Shown: piece after piece, positions 34,377 through 48,000 of the stretch
Position numbering within the stretch: position 1 is the stretch's first letter
Layout of the letters: each line of letters starts with the position of its first letter
Assembly (NCBI RefSeq): GCF_004193775.1
Contig: NC_041019.1
Location: 48,397,928 to 48,461,927 of the forward strand
Reading direction: 5' to 3'
Length of the DNA stretch: 64,000 bases
From: Glycine soja
Taxonomy: Eukaryota > Streptophyta > Magnoliopsida > Fabales > Fabaceae
The notes under the pieces: generated by a model
Databases searched by the model: none
Told to the model about the DNA's origin: nothing
What the model saw: the letters and a program-made list of their open reading frames with translations, nothing else
Translations under genes and position numbers: made by a program

Positions 34377-37300
34377 TTCAGTTAAGGTTCCATTGAAACC
34401 CTGCGGTGTGTATCACCAATGTGAAGAAAAAATGTTAAAAATTATGACAAATGATAAGGTTCAAGATTTAATATTATTGACACATTGAAAAGATAAGGAT
34501 CTATCTTAAAAACACAAGCATGATTATCTACTTCTTATTAACATGTTTTGGTTCATAATCATAATCAGGTATATGCACATCTTTTTTCCAATTCCTAAAA
34601 TTACAACATCACAAGTAAATAACCATCATATTTGAGCATAATTATATCTACATGGTTTTATAGATTTTCCCAAACCACCAGAAGTCTTAAGATACAATCA
34701 ATGTGATGGATATAATTAATTAGGAAAGTAAGCAAATGATGTTTTAAAAAAAGAAAGAAAAAAAATAACTCTAGGATTGTTTAGAGACATAAGACAAAAT
34801 TTTGAATAAGTATATATGAAATAAATAGCTTGTAATAAGATACATCACCCTCATTAAAAATCACAAAGTTCTAATGTATAAGACCAAATAGTAATACTAT
34901 TATGTAAATGTATACCTAACAAAAGTTTCTACTAGTTGCATATTTAGAGCCTTAGTAGTTGTAGTAACAACTTATGTGATGTTTCAAGGGTTGAAAATAA
35001 TAACCCCAACACCAAGTGATTGTGCAACACCAACAAACTACAAGAAGAATATCAAATGTTAGATCAAAAGGATACTTGTCTATTTAAAGAAATTGAGAAT
35101 CATCCACCTGAATATAGATATCTAGTTAAAAGGAAGAAATATGTAAAAGCTACATTAAACAAATCATTGATTAGAACATTGAGAGCCTTCTGCAAATAGA
35201 CCTCTATAATCTTGACAAGAAAAAGAGATGAAACATTGTATCTAATTTCTCCAAATTACTTGGAGAGGCATGGACAATCATGAGAATTAGTAATATGAAA
35301 GGATACCATAAATGAAGTTCATCTAAGGCAGAGCAAATATATACATAAACGTGTAAACAAACTACAAAACAAAGAGAAAAAGCAAACAAACTATAGAAGA
35401 TTATCATGATAAGACATTCATATTCTTGATAAGACATTCATATTCTTGAATCTGTTTTGACATAAATAAGACTTGACATTAGACTTCAAACATTGATTGC
35501 ACAACTATTCATAATGAGCAATAAAGATTCTCATGCCTTACGTTATGGGTTTAAAAGCTTTCCTACATTATAATTTCGCTTATCCTTAGTGATTCTTTTA
35601 GAGACTTGGATATCACCTAATATAGTTAAATGATGGTTGTTCCTTACTTTAAATAATATGTGAGATTACATTTATTCTAAAAATAAGTAAGCAATTTCTC
35701 TACCAATATGAATTTATGATCGTTCATAATTTTAAATCACTTTCCTAATTATATAGTTAAGGAGGGCATTACCTTAAAATAGATTTTGCATTAGTTAGTT
35801 TCTCTTATAAACTAATTTAATTTGTAAAAGAATATCAAACTAAAAGTCTAAGGAAAAAAAGATAAAACCAAGAAAAAAGATTATTATAAAATATAGTGAA
35901 CAAAAATGAAATCCAATCTCTATGACAATAATAAACCCTAGAAGTTAACAATTTCCCCCTTTTCATATCTAAAATAGAATATCCATAGCCTTTGTTGTTT
36001 GTGTATGTGCATTGAATGTTGCAACAAGGTAGGAATTAAAGCACTCATACTTAAGTTAAAGGGAGAAAAAGAAAAAGGATTATTAATAAATTGAAGATGA
36101 GAGAAGGAAATACTTGTGAATGGCAAGGCCACATTAGTAACTATATGCATTTTCAAAGAATGAAATTAATAATATTGGTTGAATGATGAAGATTGTCAAA
36201 AGGTATAACAACCCTGACTCATGGTAGAATAAGAATATTGCATGATGAAATCCTTAAAGGTGTAACTAATAAACAAACACCATTTAAGTCCTTCAAGGTG
36301 ACTTGTAGATAGATAATAATTGTCATACCTTTGATGTTTTCTCATTTCTTTTACATAGTCTCAATGTATAGTATGCACGCAATGTAAGACATTGTTTCCC
36401 TTCCTGTATCAAACAAATACTGCTAGGGGAAAAATTTGAAATCATCTTCATGAGAATCAGACAGAGTTCTTCTCAAAATTTTAGTCTATTATAGTACTAG
36501 AGTGTTGTTTTGCCTCAAAGCAAACATGGAAATTGTGATGCATTGCTCTTTCTACACAATGATGCCCTTTTTCCTTTACCTTTGAGTAGTAAGATCCTAA
36601 AACAAATTTTGGTAGATTTACAGTAATCAGCTAATGGAGAAAAGGTACGAGCTATAAAACTAAACATATTTGGAAAATATACTCAACATATATATTGCAA
36701 TGATAAAAGTCATCCTTGCCTCCAGTTTTGTAAAAGCAATTACATAAAGCAGGTTTAACTATTACTCGCAATTGTGGCCTAAAGCTTTGTGCTGCCATGT
36801 GAATGTTACTTGCACACATCACTACTCCTTGTATTTGGTTGTCCCAACGCCAGATTTATTGTTCTGACCTAGAATTTGGTGTTTAACACGAGATCTGCCA
36901 CAAACAAGAAGGTTCAAAGGAGTTAAGACACACTTCATAGAAGAAAAAACACAGAAGAAGAAAATACCCAATTGTGTTTGACCAATATTCTATCATGCTC
37001 TCTAAATCCTTTTTTTGGTTGTGAGAAGGATAAGAAAAAGAGGAGTAGGTTGAAAATATTTATAAAAGGGGAAAAAAGTAAATAGAAAAGGGAGTCAAAA
37101 GGCATAATAAAGATAATGTTTTCAATGTGTAGAAGGAAAGAACAAAGCTTCACAAATTCAAAGCTTTGAAAAGCTGATGAAAATCACAAAAGAGACATTA
37201 TTACTCTTCCATGATAACGCGCTCACTACTTCTTCCCTTTCCATAGAGTAAAATCCATGAGGTAAAAGTAATAAGGTAAGATAATTTTCAATTTTTTAAT

Positions 37301-37723
37301 TAAATATCAAATTTAAGTACTACAAAACAATGATAACAAATTGGACCATTGTCACTATGCTTTAATGGTTTCATGACATGCGCAACAACAAAAACCAAAA
37401 AAAAAACACAGAGGGAGGCATAGGTATGAAAAGATACTTCTTTCATCGACCATTCTTGCATATAGAAGCAATAAGGATTTGAAGATATATCTATTTCATT
37501 GGCAAAACCAACTTGCATTTGGATATAAAATTGAAAATCACAACAACCTACTGACATCATTGAAAATACTATCGACTACCTACTTCATTTGTTATAGCAA
37601 TAAACCAATCATAGTCAAATTTGATAGTCCTTAAGAGAATGTGGTTTGGTCAAAAGGGCACAATAAAAACAACATTATTATATGAACAATAAAATAAGAC
37701 TTGCATGCTATCGCTGGTTGTTA
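34377..37723. other. Unidentified 3.3-kb insert material in left palindrome arm
   Basis: It lies between the truncated 5' end of the copia element and the point where the palindrome's left arm resumes. AT-rich, no recognised coding domain, no LTR or primer site. It is absent from the right arm, so it arrived with or around the copia insertion or belongs to a second, older element. A short exact duplication (gataagacattcatattctt) lies at about 35410-35450. Confidence 0.5.
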
Positions 37724-39928
37724 AAGTATAGATACATCTAGCTACAAATTTTGATTGCAATACTTTGGATAAAAAAATATAGGATAGTAGAATATAATAT
37801 GGAATGAAAATTAAGTAAATAAAGTATAGATGCATCTAGTATAATGCATATTTGTGCCTAGACTCGAGCAAGCATTAGGCATTATTTACTTCTCTAACTA
37901 ACATTAGGAATATACCTATTAATGTAGATGGAAATGATGATGAAAATATTCTAGATGTCAATAGAGAAATAAGTTCATATGCAAATGGTCACTGGAGTAA
38001 CACTTGAGTCATTGACGAGAATTCTAGGACTTGCAATTCTCCAAATTTATTGATCATCTTTGCAACTCATGTAAATAATGATGAGGTATTTTTTTCTTGA
38101 AATAATTGGTTATATACTAGTGGACTATAGACTACTAAAACTTTATGCTTTCAAGGTCACCAAACATGTTTGAGAATTTGTTATATTGTATTAATATTTA
38201 TACCGAGGCTAAAGACTCATCTAAAGGTTGCCAAGTGCTCATTTTTATGGTTTTTTATTTTTTTGAAATCGTGATTCTTTGCGTGGGCACTAATATGACC
38301 CCAATGATATAGTTAGAGATCTCCCTCATGCTTGTCTCTTTGGATGAGTAAAGGATACCAAGTTTGCAGGAGCCATACCTTTACTACAAGCCTACTTTGT
38401 TAGTAAATATATTGGGGCAAGGATATTCTTTCTCCATCTTTTTAAGACATTTTTATGCAGTATATTTCTTATTGTTTCTAATTGGTTTGCTATCTACATT
38501 ATGTTGCACTTAAAGTTAGCTATTGGCTTATCAAGTTGAATTATGATTGGTAGATGGCTCACAACCCAACATTATAAGAGGTGAAATGACCTTTGATCTA
38601 GACAAAGATAGATTATGTGTTTTGGGAGATGAAGAAACTTTGATAGATCTATACACTCATAATGTCACCAACTGTGGTCTGGTAAACTCTCGAAGGCCCT
38701 TGTTTAGAGAAAAAAAACTTCTCCATAAATATTTACAAGGAAATAAAATAAAACAAAATAAGTTTCTTTCATAAGATGAGTTGTAAGAGAAACTTATTTC
38801 ATTTTCTTTCTTTCTTTCCTTATAAATATCTATTTAGAAGTTTTTCTAAACAAATGGCCCTTAAAAGTTTACCAGATTAACATAGTTGATAACATTCCAA
38901 GTAAACAGTTTGACCAAAGTTTCTTCATTTCCTAAGTCATGCAATTTATCCCTGTCTGACGCAAAACTTACTTCACCTCTTATAATGTTGGCTTGTGAGT
39001 CTTTTACTATTCATAATTCAACTTGATCAGCCAACAACTTAGCATTAAGCACAATATATTGTAGATAGGAAATTAATTAGAATCAATAATAAATATACTA
39101 CATAGAAATGTCTTAAAATGATGGAGAGAGAATAATCATTCAACAATATCTTTACTAACAAAGTAGGCTTACAGGAAAGGTATGGCTTCTACAAACTTGG
39201 TATCCTTTACTCATCCAAAGAAACAAGCATGAGGAGGATCTCTAACGATATCATTGGCATGTATCGCACCTGTGCCAAAGTAAAGAATCATGATTGCAAA
39301 AGAATAAAATAATAAAAATTAGAACTTAACAACCTTTTAGATGAATCTCTAGCCTTGGTCTAAATTGGCACATGATAACGATTCTCAAATAGGTTGAGCG
39401 ACCTTGTAAGCAAAAAGTTCTCGTAATCTATAGTTCACTAGTATTTAAACAATCATTACAAGACAATAATTAAATAACCTCATCGTCATTTACATTTAAG
39501 TTCCAAAGATGATCAATAAATTTGGAGACACGACAAGTCTTAAAATTCTCGTCACTGGGTTGGGTGTTACTTTGGTGACCATTTGTAGATGAACTTATTT
39601 ATCTATTCAAATCTAAAATATTTTCATCACCAATTCCATCTGCATCAATAATGGCATATTCCTAATGCTAGTGAGAGAAGTAAATACGAACAATGTTTGC
39701 TCGAGTCTAGACAAAAATTAAATATGCATGGTACCTCTTAGCTTTATTCACATAATTTTCATTCATATTTCAATATCCTAGCTAGCTATTAATTATGTAC
39801 AAAGTATTGTAGTGGATCACAATATGTAGCTTAATGCTTTTATTTATCTTTCTAATGTTTCCAAAATGGAGGAAAAAATTATCCACCCATTAAATAAATG
39901 TTTGTTATTGCCATATAAAATATGCTTA

Positions 39929-40736
39929 GAGCATCTTTAATGCCAGATCTTGAGCTCAAGATTTGACCTGTGTGGATCTCCCAATAATGAGGCCCTTTAG
40001 ATCTCCAGGATGGAGAATGGGTTCTTCTACAAGAACTCTGAAGATCTTTGACATATCTGAAACAACACAAAAATATTGGAAAAAAAATACATTAGCGGGA
40101 AGAACCAAGGTCGTTAAATAAAAAAACAATAAAAGAGGAAGTACAAAAAAATAAACTTACTTGGAGGTGGTCACGAATGATCACGGCAGAGGGTCACAGA
40201 CAATCGCGGCAGATGGCCGCAAAGGGGAAGGAGGAAGGGGGAAAGGGGTCGCGAGGCCGTGGAGGGGAGGGGGAGCCACAAGGCCGAGGAAGGGAAAAGG
40301 AGGTCATGAATGTATGAGGGGAGGGGGGAAGGAGAAGGAAGATGAAGGTGGAGGAGAAGGGGAGTGACAGGGAAGAAAAAGAAAAAAAAAGGAAGAAGAT
40401 GAAAGGTCAGGAGAGAGGGAGGGGAAGAAAAGAAAAAGAAAAAAAAATGAAGGTGAATGTTGGGGAAATAAAAAAGAAAAAGGAAGTGTGAGGGAGTGAA
40501 CATTGTGGTTGGGATGAGGGAGAAAAAATAATTAATTTAACAAATATTTTAAAAAAATATTAAAAAGTGGGGTCTATGTGGGACTTACAAAAAATTGTCT
40601 AAGATCTCAAAATGAGATCTAACACTAAAGGAAAAAATGTGACAGATCTTAGGAGATCTTTCATCTTATGTGATACTATAAGGTTCACCAAAAAATGTCT
40701 AAGATCTCAATTTAGGATCTACCACTAAAGATGTCC
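39929..40736. mobile_element. PIF/Harbinger-like non-autonomous element, 808 bp
   Basis: The left end GAGCATCTTTAATG pairs with the right end CACTAAAGATGTCC (imperfect inverted repeat), flanked by TTA at 39926-39928 and 40737-40739. The flanking sequence joined across the element matches the left palindrome arm without a gap, which proves insertion into the right arm. A TTA duplication fits PIF/Harbinger. There is no transposase; the interior has a purine-rich block and copies of agatctca near the right end. Confidence 0.75.
40205..40450 (+). repeat. Purine-rich tract inside the Harbinger-like element
   Basis: About 245 bp that is nearly all G and A on the plus strand, with G runs of 4-6 (ggggaggggggaaggagaagg) passing into A-rich purines. 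Low complexity. It can be read as an open frame on both strands, but composition alone explains that. Confidence 0.85.
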
Positions 40737-41205
40737 TTAGTAAATCATAGAATTAGTAATGAAAAATGAAACTAATTTGTTTTGTGATGCAAAATCCTAA
40801 AAACTAGATCTATAGCATGTACGCCCAATAACTCCTTATTTATTACACTTTTTTTTAAGTTCCCTATAAATATCTCCATACCAAACAATCCTATTCTTGA
40901 TTCATAATTCTACATTAATGGACATTTGTTGTTACCTAATTAACATGCACCATTTCTAACCTATAACTTGACAATAAACTTTATTTGTTGAACCTAACAA
41001 AGTGAATAAGCAACATCCATTGTGAAGGAATTTAGAAATTGTAATGTTGACAACATCTACATGAAGTTTGGTCTAGATAATGAGTTCTCATTGTTTAGAA
41101 CCACTACTCCTTGACTTAATTTAATTATAGATCATTAGATGTCCTTCTTCTTGGTAGAGGAAGTTGATCCCACAACTACAAAAACTTAAAAAATAGAAAT
41201 GATTG

Positions 41206-43066
41206 TGTTATCAAGATTTTAATTTTTCTAGCATGACCAAAAAGAAAGAAAAAATATGCAAAAATGGTTCTATTGGAACAAAAAGACATAGAAACAACCT
41301 TAAAAATAACAAATCTCATACTGTGTTTGATTATTAAAATTGAGATTATACTAGTGAGATTGCATAATTTTACAAGTAAATGAAGGGCTTCCTTGATGGA
41401 CCTAAGATAGGACTGTTGGGAGGTAAGATCGTTGTTGCAATTTTACTCTTAAAAATATACGATTGTTGATCTGACGATCCTAAAAACCCTAAATCTTTCC
41501 TTCTTTGATTTGAAATCACTTGATTATTGTACGACCTTATCTCTCACTCCATTCATGTATGACTTCTTGTTGTTTGCAATAGCTATACGTTGCACTCACA
41601 TCGTCACCACTGATTTGTGTCACCAATAAGGGTTTTCATTGTTGTGCATATCTCTTTGGCGGCTATTGTGTTCTACTCTTCATATTTGTATATAGGAGAT
41701 GACTTAGTTATTGAAGTCTTATGTCTCCAGGGTTAAAATAAAACAAGGGTTGGAGAGTTGATCCAATGGGCCCAAAATGTTTTTCTTTTCTCTCTCAAGG
41801 GCCGTAACTAATAATAATAAGTATTGTAATGATAAAAATATATTCAACTAACTAATAAAAAATATAATAAACTAAATAATAGTAATTAAAAAAATTGAAT
41901 AAAACATAGCATATAATTATAAATTTTAATTCTATTAATTTATATTTTATGAATTTGATTTATTATGACCATGAATTTTTAATTTAAGTTTATTTAATGT
42001 TAGATTTAAAGGTTATTTTCTTTATTTATGTTATATTTTATGCATATGTATTATGCATAAGTATTTTAAGTAGTAACATGTCATCTTACTATTTTAGTTA
42101 CAATTTTCGAGTTATGATCTTTTCTCTTTTTGATCCTTGGTGAAATATCCATTTTAACAACCTTGATGATGAATATGTAATAATTAATTATTTAATTTTT
42201 ATAATAAATTAATTAATGAAAACTTCCATTTACTCTTAATTGTGAACCCTACATTTTATCGTATATAAATATTGAAAACTTTTATGATCAAGTTTTCCTA
42301 AAACAATTATATTGTCTCCCTCCTTTATCCATGAGTTTCAATTAAACAAATTCAATTATGACATTTCTTCTTTGTTTCCTCACAATTTATTCAAAGCAAA
42401 CATTTATTCTTTTCAGTAATTTCTATTACTGATATATTCAAATTAATAAAATAATTTGACTTCCAGAAAAACAATATATAAGAAAAATTAAAACTTGGTT
42501 ACTACTGGATCATCATTTTTTTCTTTTTTTTAAAAAAATTGATTACACAAAAAGCCCAATTATCTATATAAATTTTAGAATGGAACACATGTAGGATCCA
42601 ACTATTTGAAATTAACGTCGACAGTTCTAATTTCATCTCAATTGACCAATTAATCTTAAAACTTAAGCTATTAAGTTAACACTAAAGGTTGTTAACTAAT
42701 AAACAAGCTTCACAGTATGACAATCACACAGAAATTGTTTTTATAAGAAAAAAAAAATATCTTGAACCCATTATTGATCTAGGAGGTGCACAAATTAAAG
42801 CGGCTTTTTCTTGTATGAGTATTTAGTTGTCTGAACTTTCTCTTTTAGCATTTCTGTGACAGAAGTGTAGAACTACTAACACTGGTGTCGAGATAATGAT
42901 TCTTAGCAACTAGCTAGTGCCACTATTTAATAGTAGACAAACTGTTATTCACTGTTCATATAGAGACAAGAAGAAAATATATTTGTGTCAGTTAAATGTA
43001 ATAATTGGTTACAATATGCATAATTTCTGACAGGTACCTCAGGATCTCACTTAGAGTTTGTCTCAT
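41206..43066. other. AT-rich intergenic DNA
   Basis: No gene recognised. It includes the 3' flank of the GARP gene at its right end. Several AT-only stretches (41840-42240) have no repeat structure I could resolve. Confidence 0.5.
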
Positions 43067-44658
43067 TCATATAGTTAGATCCAGAGCACTGGCTCTAATA
43101 ATTTCCCCTTGCTCCTTAGAGTGATCTTGTGAGTTTTTCAACCTGTTGCTGCTAAAGGAGGAGGATTGTGAACACAAAGAAAGTGATAGATTGCTATCAA
43201 CAACTTCATGGTCCACCATGCTTCCTTGGTTCTCAGCATTGACCCTTGAATTTAACTTAAGTGACAGATTCAAATCAAGGTCAATATCTGAAGCCTTTCT
43301 TTTCAAGGTCTTCAGTTCCACCTCATTTGTTGCAAACTTATTATTAGGCATGAGCTCTTGTGCACCTGGTTGCAGCTGAGTTGATTGATGTAGATCAACC
43401 TGGCTCATTTTGATTTGTGTGCATGAGGATTCATTACCACCAAATGAGAAGAACTTATGTTTTGGTTCTTGGACTTTGCTTGTTGATGGTTCATTGAAAC
43501 TAGAAGAAGAATCAGCTTGGAACATGTTACGAGTCCAATTGATGTTACTATTGGTCCCATGGATTCTCTCAGTTAATCTGCTGCCACAAAATTCAGCTCC
43601 AGATTCATCTAATGAACTTCTATTCATGAAAGGCCTGTGCACCATGTTTTCATAGATAGCGAGAGAAGCATCCCCATATCCATATCTGAAAAAAGAAGAA
43701 ATAATTTTATTCAGTTGTGCAATTCAAAATGCATGTTTGAAAGAATTTGAAGTGAAATTTAGTAGTAGTTTGTGTGCCTGTATGATGAACTTTGGCTTGG
43801 ATTATAGCCTTGAAGCATGGGAAGTTGGCTAAGATTGTAAACATTTCTGTCTCCAGTTTCTACAAGAAACCTAGGATCAGCCAATACTGTCATATATAAT
43901 TCAAATATTCATTAGGGACTTTAAACCATAAAAAACCCTAATCACACCTACTATAGTAGCATTATACAAAAAAGGAAACCTTATTGTACCTTGATTTGTG
44001 TCTACCTTCTTGCTCCTGTACATCTGGCAAAAGAAACATGGGAAAAGAAAAGAATTTAACCAAATTGGTAAACAAATTAAAAAAACAAAAAATCTATTTA
44101 AAGAAAAGCTTCGTAGAAATTATTCCATGGTTTACCTGTAGATGGCTCTTGACATGAGCAATACTTAAACCTTTGATATTCATCAACTGAAGAACTAACT
44201 TTGGGGTTGCTCCTACGCCCAATTGAAAAGCAATACTTATTCAGAAAAATTAATAAATTATAACACAATTCAAATTAATTGTTAAATTAATTAACCTAGC
44301 AAGAATTAATGATAAAATTCCTCGAGAATATTGAAATCTAGCAAGAAATTAAGTCACAAACAAGCTATGTATGTGTGTGGAACTCACTCTCTTGTCCTCC
44401 AAGTCTTTGAACAGCATGAACAAAGCGAAGATGAAGATCAGGTGTCCAACGTAGCCTTGGCATCTTGGATCTAACATAGGGCCTCACTGTTGTCTTCTTC
44501 TCGTTCTCTTCCACAGTGCTGTTGCTTGAGCTTCCTCCATTATTGTTGTTTTGCTTGCTTTCATCTTCATAGCCCTCACTTTCTTCACAATCTTCTTCGT
44601 TAGAAGGGCTTGTCTTTGAACATTCCGATGAGCCATGTCTCTCTTCTTCCATCCTCAT
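43067..44658 (-). CDS. GARP/G2-like MYB-related transcription factor with EAR motifs
   Basis: Five exons on the minus strand: 44388-44658, 44136-44212, 43990-44023, 43778-43886 and 43067-43685, giving 369 aa. The start is set at 44658 (MRMEEERHG); the second ATG two codons later has the better context. An acidic, Ser/Asn-rich N-terminus is followed by a single GARP DNA-binding domain at residues 65-122: KMPRLRWTPDLHLRFVHAVQ, LGGQERATPKLVLQLMN and GLSIAHVKSHLQMYRSKK. The C-terminal half is low-complexity and carries two EAR-type LxLxL repressor motifs, DLDLNLSL (about 299) and SNLSLSL (about 328). Relatives are the small Arabidopsis group that includes At1g14600 and At2g38300. Predicted nuclear repressor. 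Introns are GT-AG except intron 4 (43686-43777), which starts GC. No lesion. Confidence 0.93.
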
Positions 44659-45000
44659 AATCCTTCCAAACTTGCCTTTGAAACTGGATTTTAAGATTAC
44701 AACTTGAAGCAGCAGGAAGAGAAAAGAAACAGTTTCTTTCCTCTATGACTCTATATGTTAATTATTGGTGGAATTAAACCACCAAATATTCACAAAATTG
44801 AATAGTTTTTCTTGCAACTCCTACTATTGTTCTTCCTCCTCTATGCTTGGAACAAAAAACCCTTGATCTTAGCAACACCATATGATATATGGCTACATAA
44901 ATCGATGACAAGCCGTATATACATATCTGATACCCAGATAGTGAAAGTACTCTAAATCGTAGATTGATCTTTACACAGAACTTATAAGTTAGAATAGCTT

Positions 45001-45027
45001 CTCTCTCTCTCCCTCTCTCTCTCTCTG
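45001..45027. repeat. CT/GA microsatellite upstream of the GARP gene
   Basis: (CT)n with one CCC interruption, about 340 bp upstream of the GARP start codon. GA/CT repeats are common in plant promoters and leaders; no function can be assigned here. Confidence 0.9.
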
Positions 45028-48000
45028 AAATGAGTAAACGAATAATTTGGTGCTCATATCGTAAGCATGTTGGTGTATTTAATTTATGCATGGACATCAA
45101 GGAATGGAAGGAATATACTTTATTATTTCATGTGAGGCCAATTTTTATCGTTCCAACTTGGACAAAAAAATTTCTTTTTTCTTTTTATGTGATAATAAAG
45201 TAGTTCATACGAATATATTAAGGCCAGTCATAGTAATTGTTTAGTATTACGTTAGTAGAACCGCACATATAGCATACAATAGGCAAAAATAAAAAATGTT
45301 TCCCAAGAAATTTGAAACACGAGGCTGATTCTTCTCATGATAAGAATACTACTAGTAGTGATACTAAATAATTAGTAAAGAACAATAATATCAAGTCGGT
45401 CTCAGGGTTTCACTCCCCAAAATTCCGAGGCCACGTACATATGAAGTTAAACCATGGTCTTCATCCACTTTTTAGTCCTTCATCTATGGACTCTAAGGTG
45501 TTAGATTTCAGTTTAGAGGAAAATAAAATACCAAATTGATAATATACGAAGAATTATTCAATTTTTTAATAGAGCGTATAATTACATTAAAAAATAATGC
45601 ACTTATATAAAATACTATTTTTTTAAATATTCTTATTAATGTTTTGTCGTCCTATGTCCTAAGTAGTCAAAGTTGACTCTAACCGAGCACAGGTTTGACT
45701 TTGATTGAGGTGTGACATTCATTTTATGGGAGATGATCACGCTCTAAATTATGACTCGTAACTGCAATTACAGTTATAACAAAAAAATTTGTTTCCGACT
45801 TATCGTAACATTGGACCATAATTGTTATTGTATTTGTCTGTAATTTCCCGTCACAATGCCAAGTATTGTGATGAAACCTCAACTTGATTTAGAACCATGA
45901 CAATGACTCTCTCTCCTGGAATAGTTGAGTTACAGTGGAAAGTGTAGGTGCACTACCTTCAACTGCAATGGTACTCAATGTTCAAGTTAGTAGTGATTTT
46001 GGCATAGTAACTATGTATGTTAATAAATATGTATCTGATATTGTTAACGCAGATTATATTTATAGGATGTCTAATACAAGTTAGAGCACTTGGCATGGTG
46101 TCCAAGATCTCTTAACGTTAACCTATTATTCTAGAATAGAACACTAAAAAATTATTTTAAGGAGGTTTAAGTTTTCCTGTACGTAAATTTATTATAGTGG
46201 TCTTGTTCCTCGTTTGTTCGAATTAATGTTAATTTCGGTCTACACTTAGCAGTTTAGGTTAATTCTCTTCTTAGACCCCAAGTAGCACGTTAGATGGATT
46301 GGCCTCGAGCCTAATCTAGAACTTATTATTAATAACAGATTCAAATACTTCGTCAAAACATAAACAATAATGCTTCACATTGCTTATAGACTTATAGTAG
46401 GATGATATCCAGGTGCTTAAAAAAATGTATAGCATAGTCGAGGTGAGTAGACTCAAGAAAAGGGCTATGAACTGTAATTGTTTGTATATAAAAATAAAAA
46501 ATTTGTTATTAAATTAGAACATGGTGGGGAATGTGATAATGCCATTTCCCACCCTAATTTTATGGGCACCATAGAAAATCCTAAGTAACAATATACATGA
46601 TTAAGTTGACAAGAAAGAAAAAAATGGGGAAATAATCATTTTAGGCGCATATGTCAAAAGAAAGAAAAGTACAATTTATGAATAGGATGAATTGTTTATT
46701 TCTATAAGAGGATGAATTGGTGATTTATAGAAAATTCTGAATATAAAAAATATTTTATTAATCAATTTTTTATTCAAAATTATTTGTTTATTTTATTTTT
46801 ATTATTTCATACAAAAATGATATATGACATTGTTTTAAGAATTTAATATTGATACATTAATAATGTAAAATAATTTCATATTATTATTTAATTATAATTC
46901 ATAGTTGATAGAATTCATAGTTGATAGAACGTTAATTTTATAAGAATTAACAAATTTATTATAAATAATAATTTATAATTAAATAACCATATAAAATTAT
47001 TTATTTTACATTATAAACATGTTTCAAGCATCTTCATTGTAAATGCTTACCTGAGTTGTGAATATAAGATACATACATATTATTATGATAATAAATCACG
47101 TTATACCTTATATACTAGCACATTATTTATATTAAATAAAATCATTGTCAATCACTTGATTAATTATAATAATTCAGTCTCTCATGATTCTCATTACACT
47201 TAAGCTATTTACACGGATGATAATTAACTATATGAGTCATTATTTTCATGAGAATTTAGAATATTGAAGGTGGGTACCACGTAATACAATATTATTAATG
47301 TAAATATGAATTACCAGCCACATATGAATGCCAGTAAGAAATGTATGAATAGAGACAGCAGTGAGTAAGAGAAGGTGGCGGTTTTCAATATTTCATTGAT
47401 GCGTGTGTGAGAGACTGTGAAAATGTGATGCTGTGCTGTCTCTGATGCAGACCCAAACCTCTCAAAAAGATAATATGAAATATATGCCTTTTCGTCGGGA
47501 ATCACGGGGCTTGTTCCTCCTTACATTATTTGCTAAACTCTGTTTTCTTTCCATATTTTAATTTCGTTTTTCATATTATTTCACTTTTGTTTTCTTTTGA
47601 TTTTTCAATGAGGTGAGGCAGGGATATCATTGCTCATTATTTTGGTATAAAAAATATTGATTCATCACTGGATTTTACTAGTAAACATTGAAAAACAATC
47701 TCAAATTCATCTTGGACATATTTAATTACAACAACGTGAGTTTCTTTTCTTTGGATTTTCTTTTCAAAGTCTATAAATAAAGTCATTATTTTGAATTTTA
47801 TAAAATTTAAATTACTCATTAATTATTTTGGTTGAGTAATATTGTCAAGGAACTGTTGCCTCTCTCTCCAGCTAGCTAACATTACCATTCTCTCATTCCT
47901 CTTTGGTCGAAAAAGAGAATACATTTTGGTTGGTAATTAAAGGAACCTTTTTCATTCCTCACTCGTGCGTAACCGTGTGGGCATCTATGCATGCATGGAT

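Larger units (their letters stand above)
29269..41205. repeat. Large interrupted palindrome (foldback locus)
   Basis: Two arms of about 1.6 kb meet near 38790. The left arm is 29269-29790 plus 37724-38785; the right arm is about 38800-39928 plus 40740-41205. Matching signposts on opposite strands include gtgggatca next to cctctac (29308 and 41165), agtttcatttt and its complement (29675 and 40765), atgggtagataattt versus its complement (29750 and 39885), and acattataagaggtga versus its complement (38570 and 38975). Summed arm lengths agree (about 1588 and 1595 bp), which supports a single palindrome later split by about 7.9 kb in the left arm and an 808-bp element in the right. Arms keep short peptide-like stretches (ANIIRGE, DENILD) but no family is recognised. 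Confidence 0.75.

Noticed and set aside
34377..37723. A 5' LTR for the copia element to the right of gag
   Set aside because: Searched by eye for the LTR start, the 37-bp palindromic repeats and a tRNA-Met primer site on both strands; none found.
40161..40503. Gly/Arg/Glu-rich plus-strand and Phe/Ser/Pro-rich minus-strand frames
   Set aside because: Both are low-complexity readings of the same purine-rich tract in a transposon.
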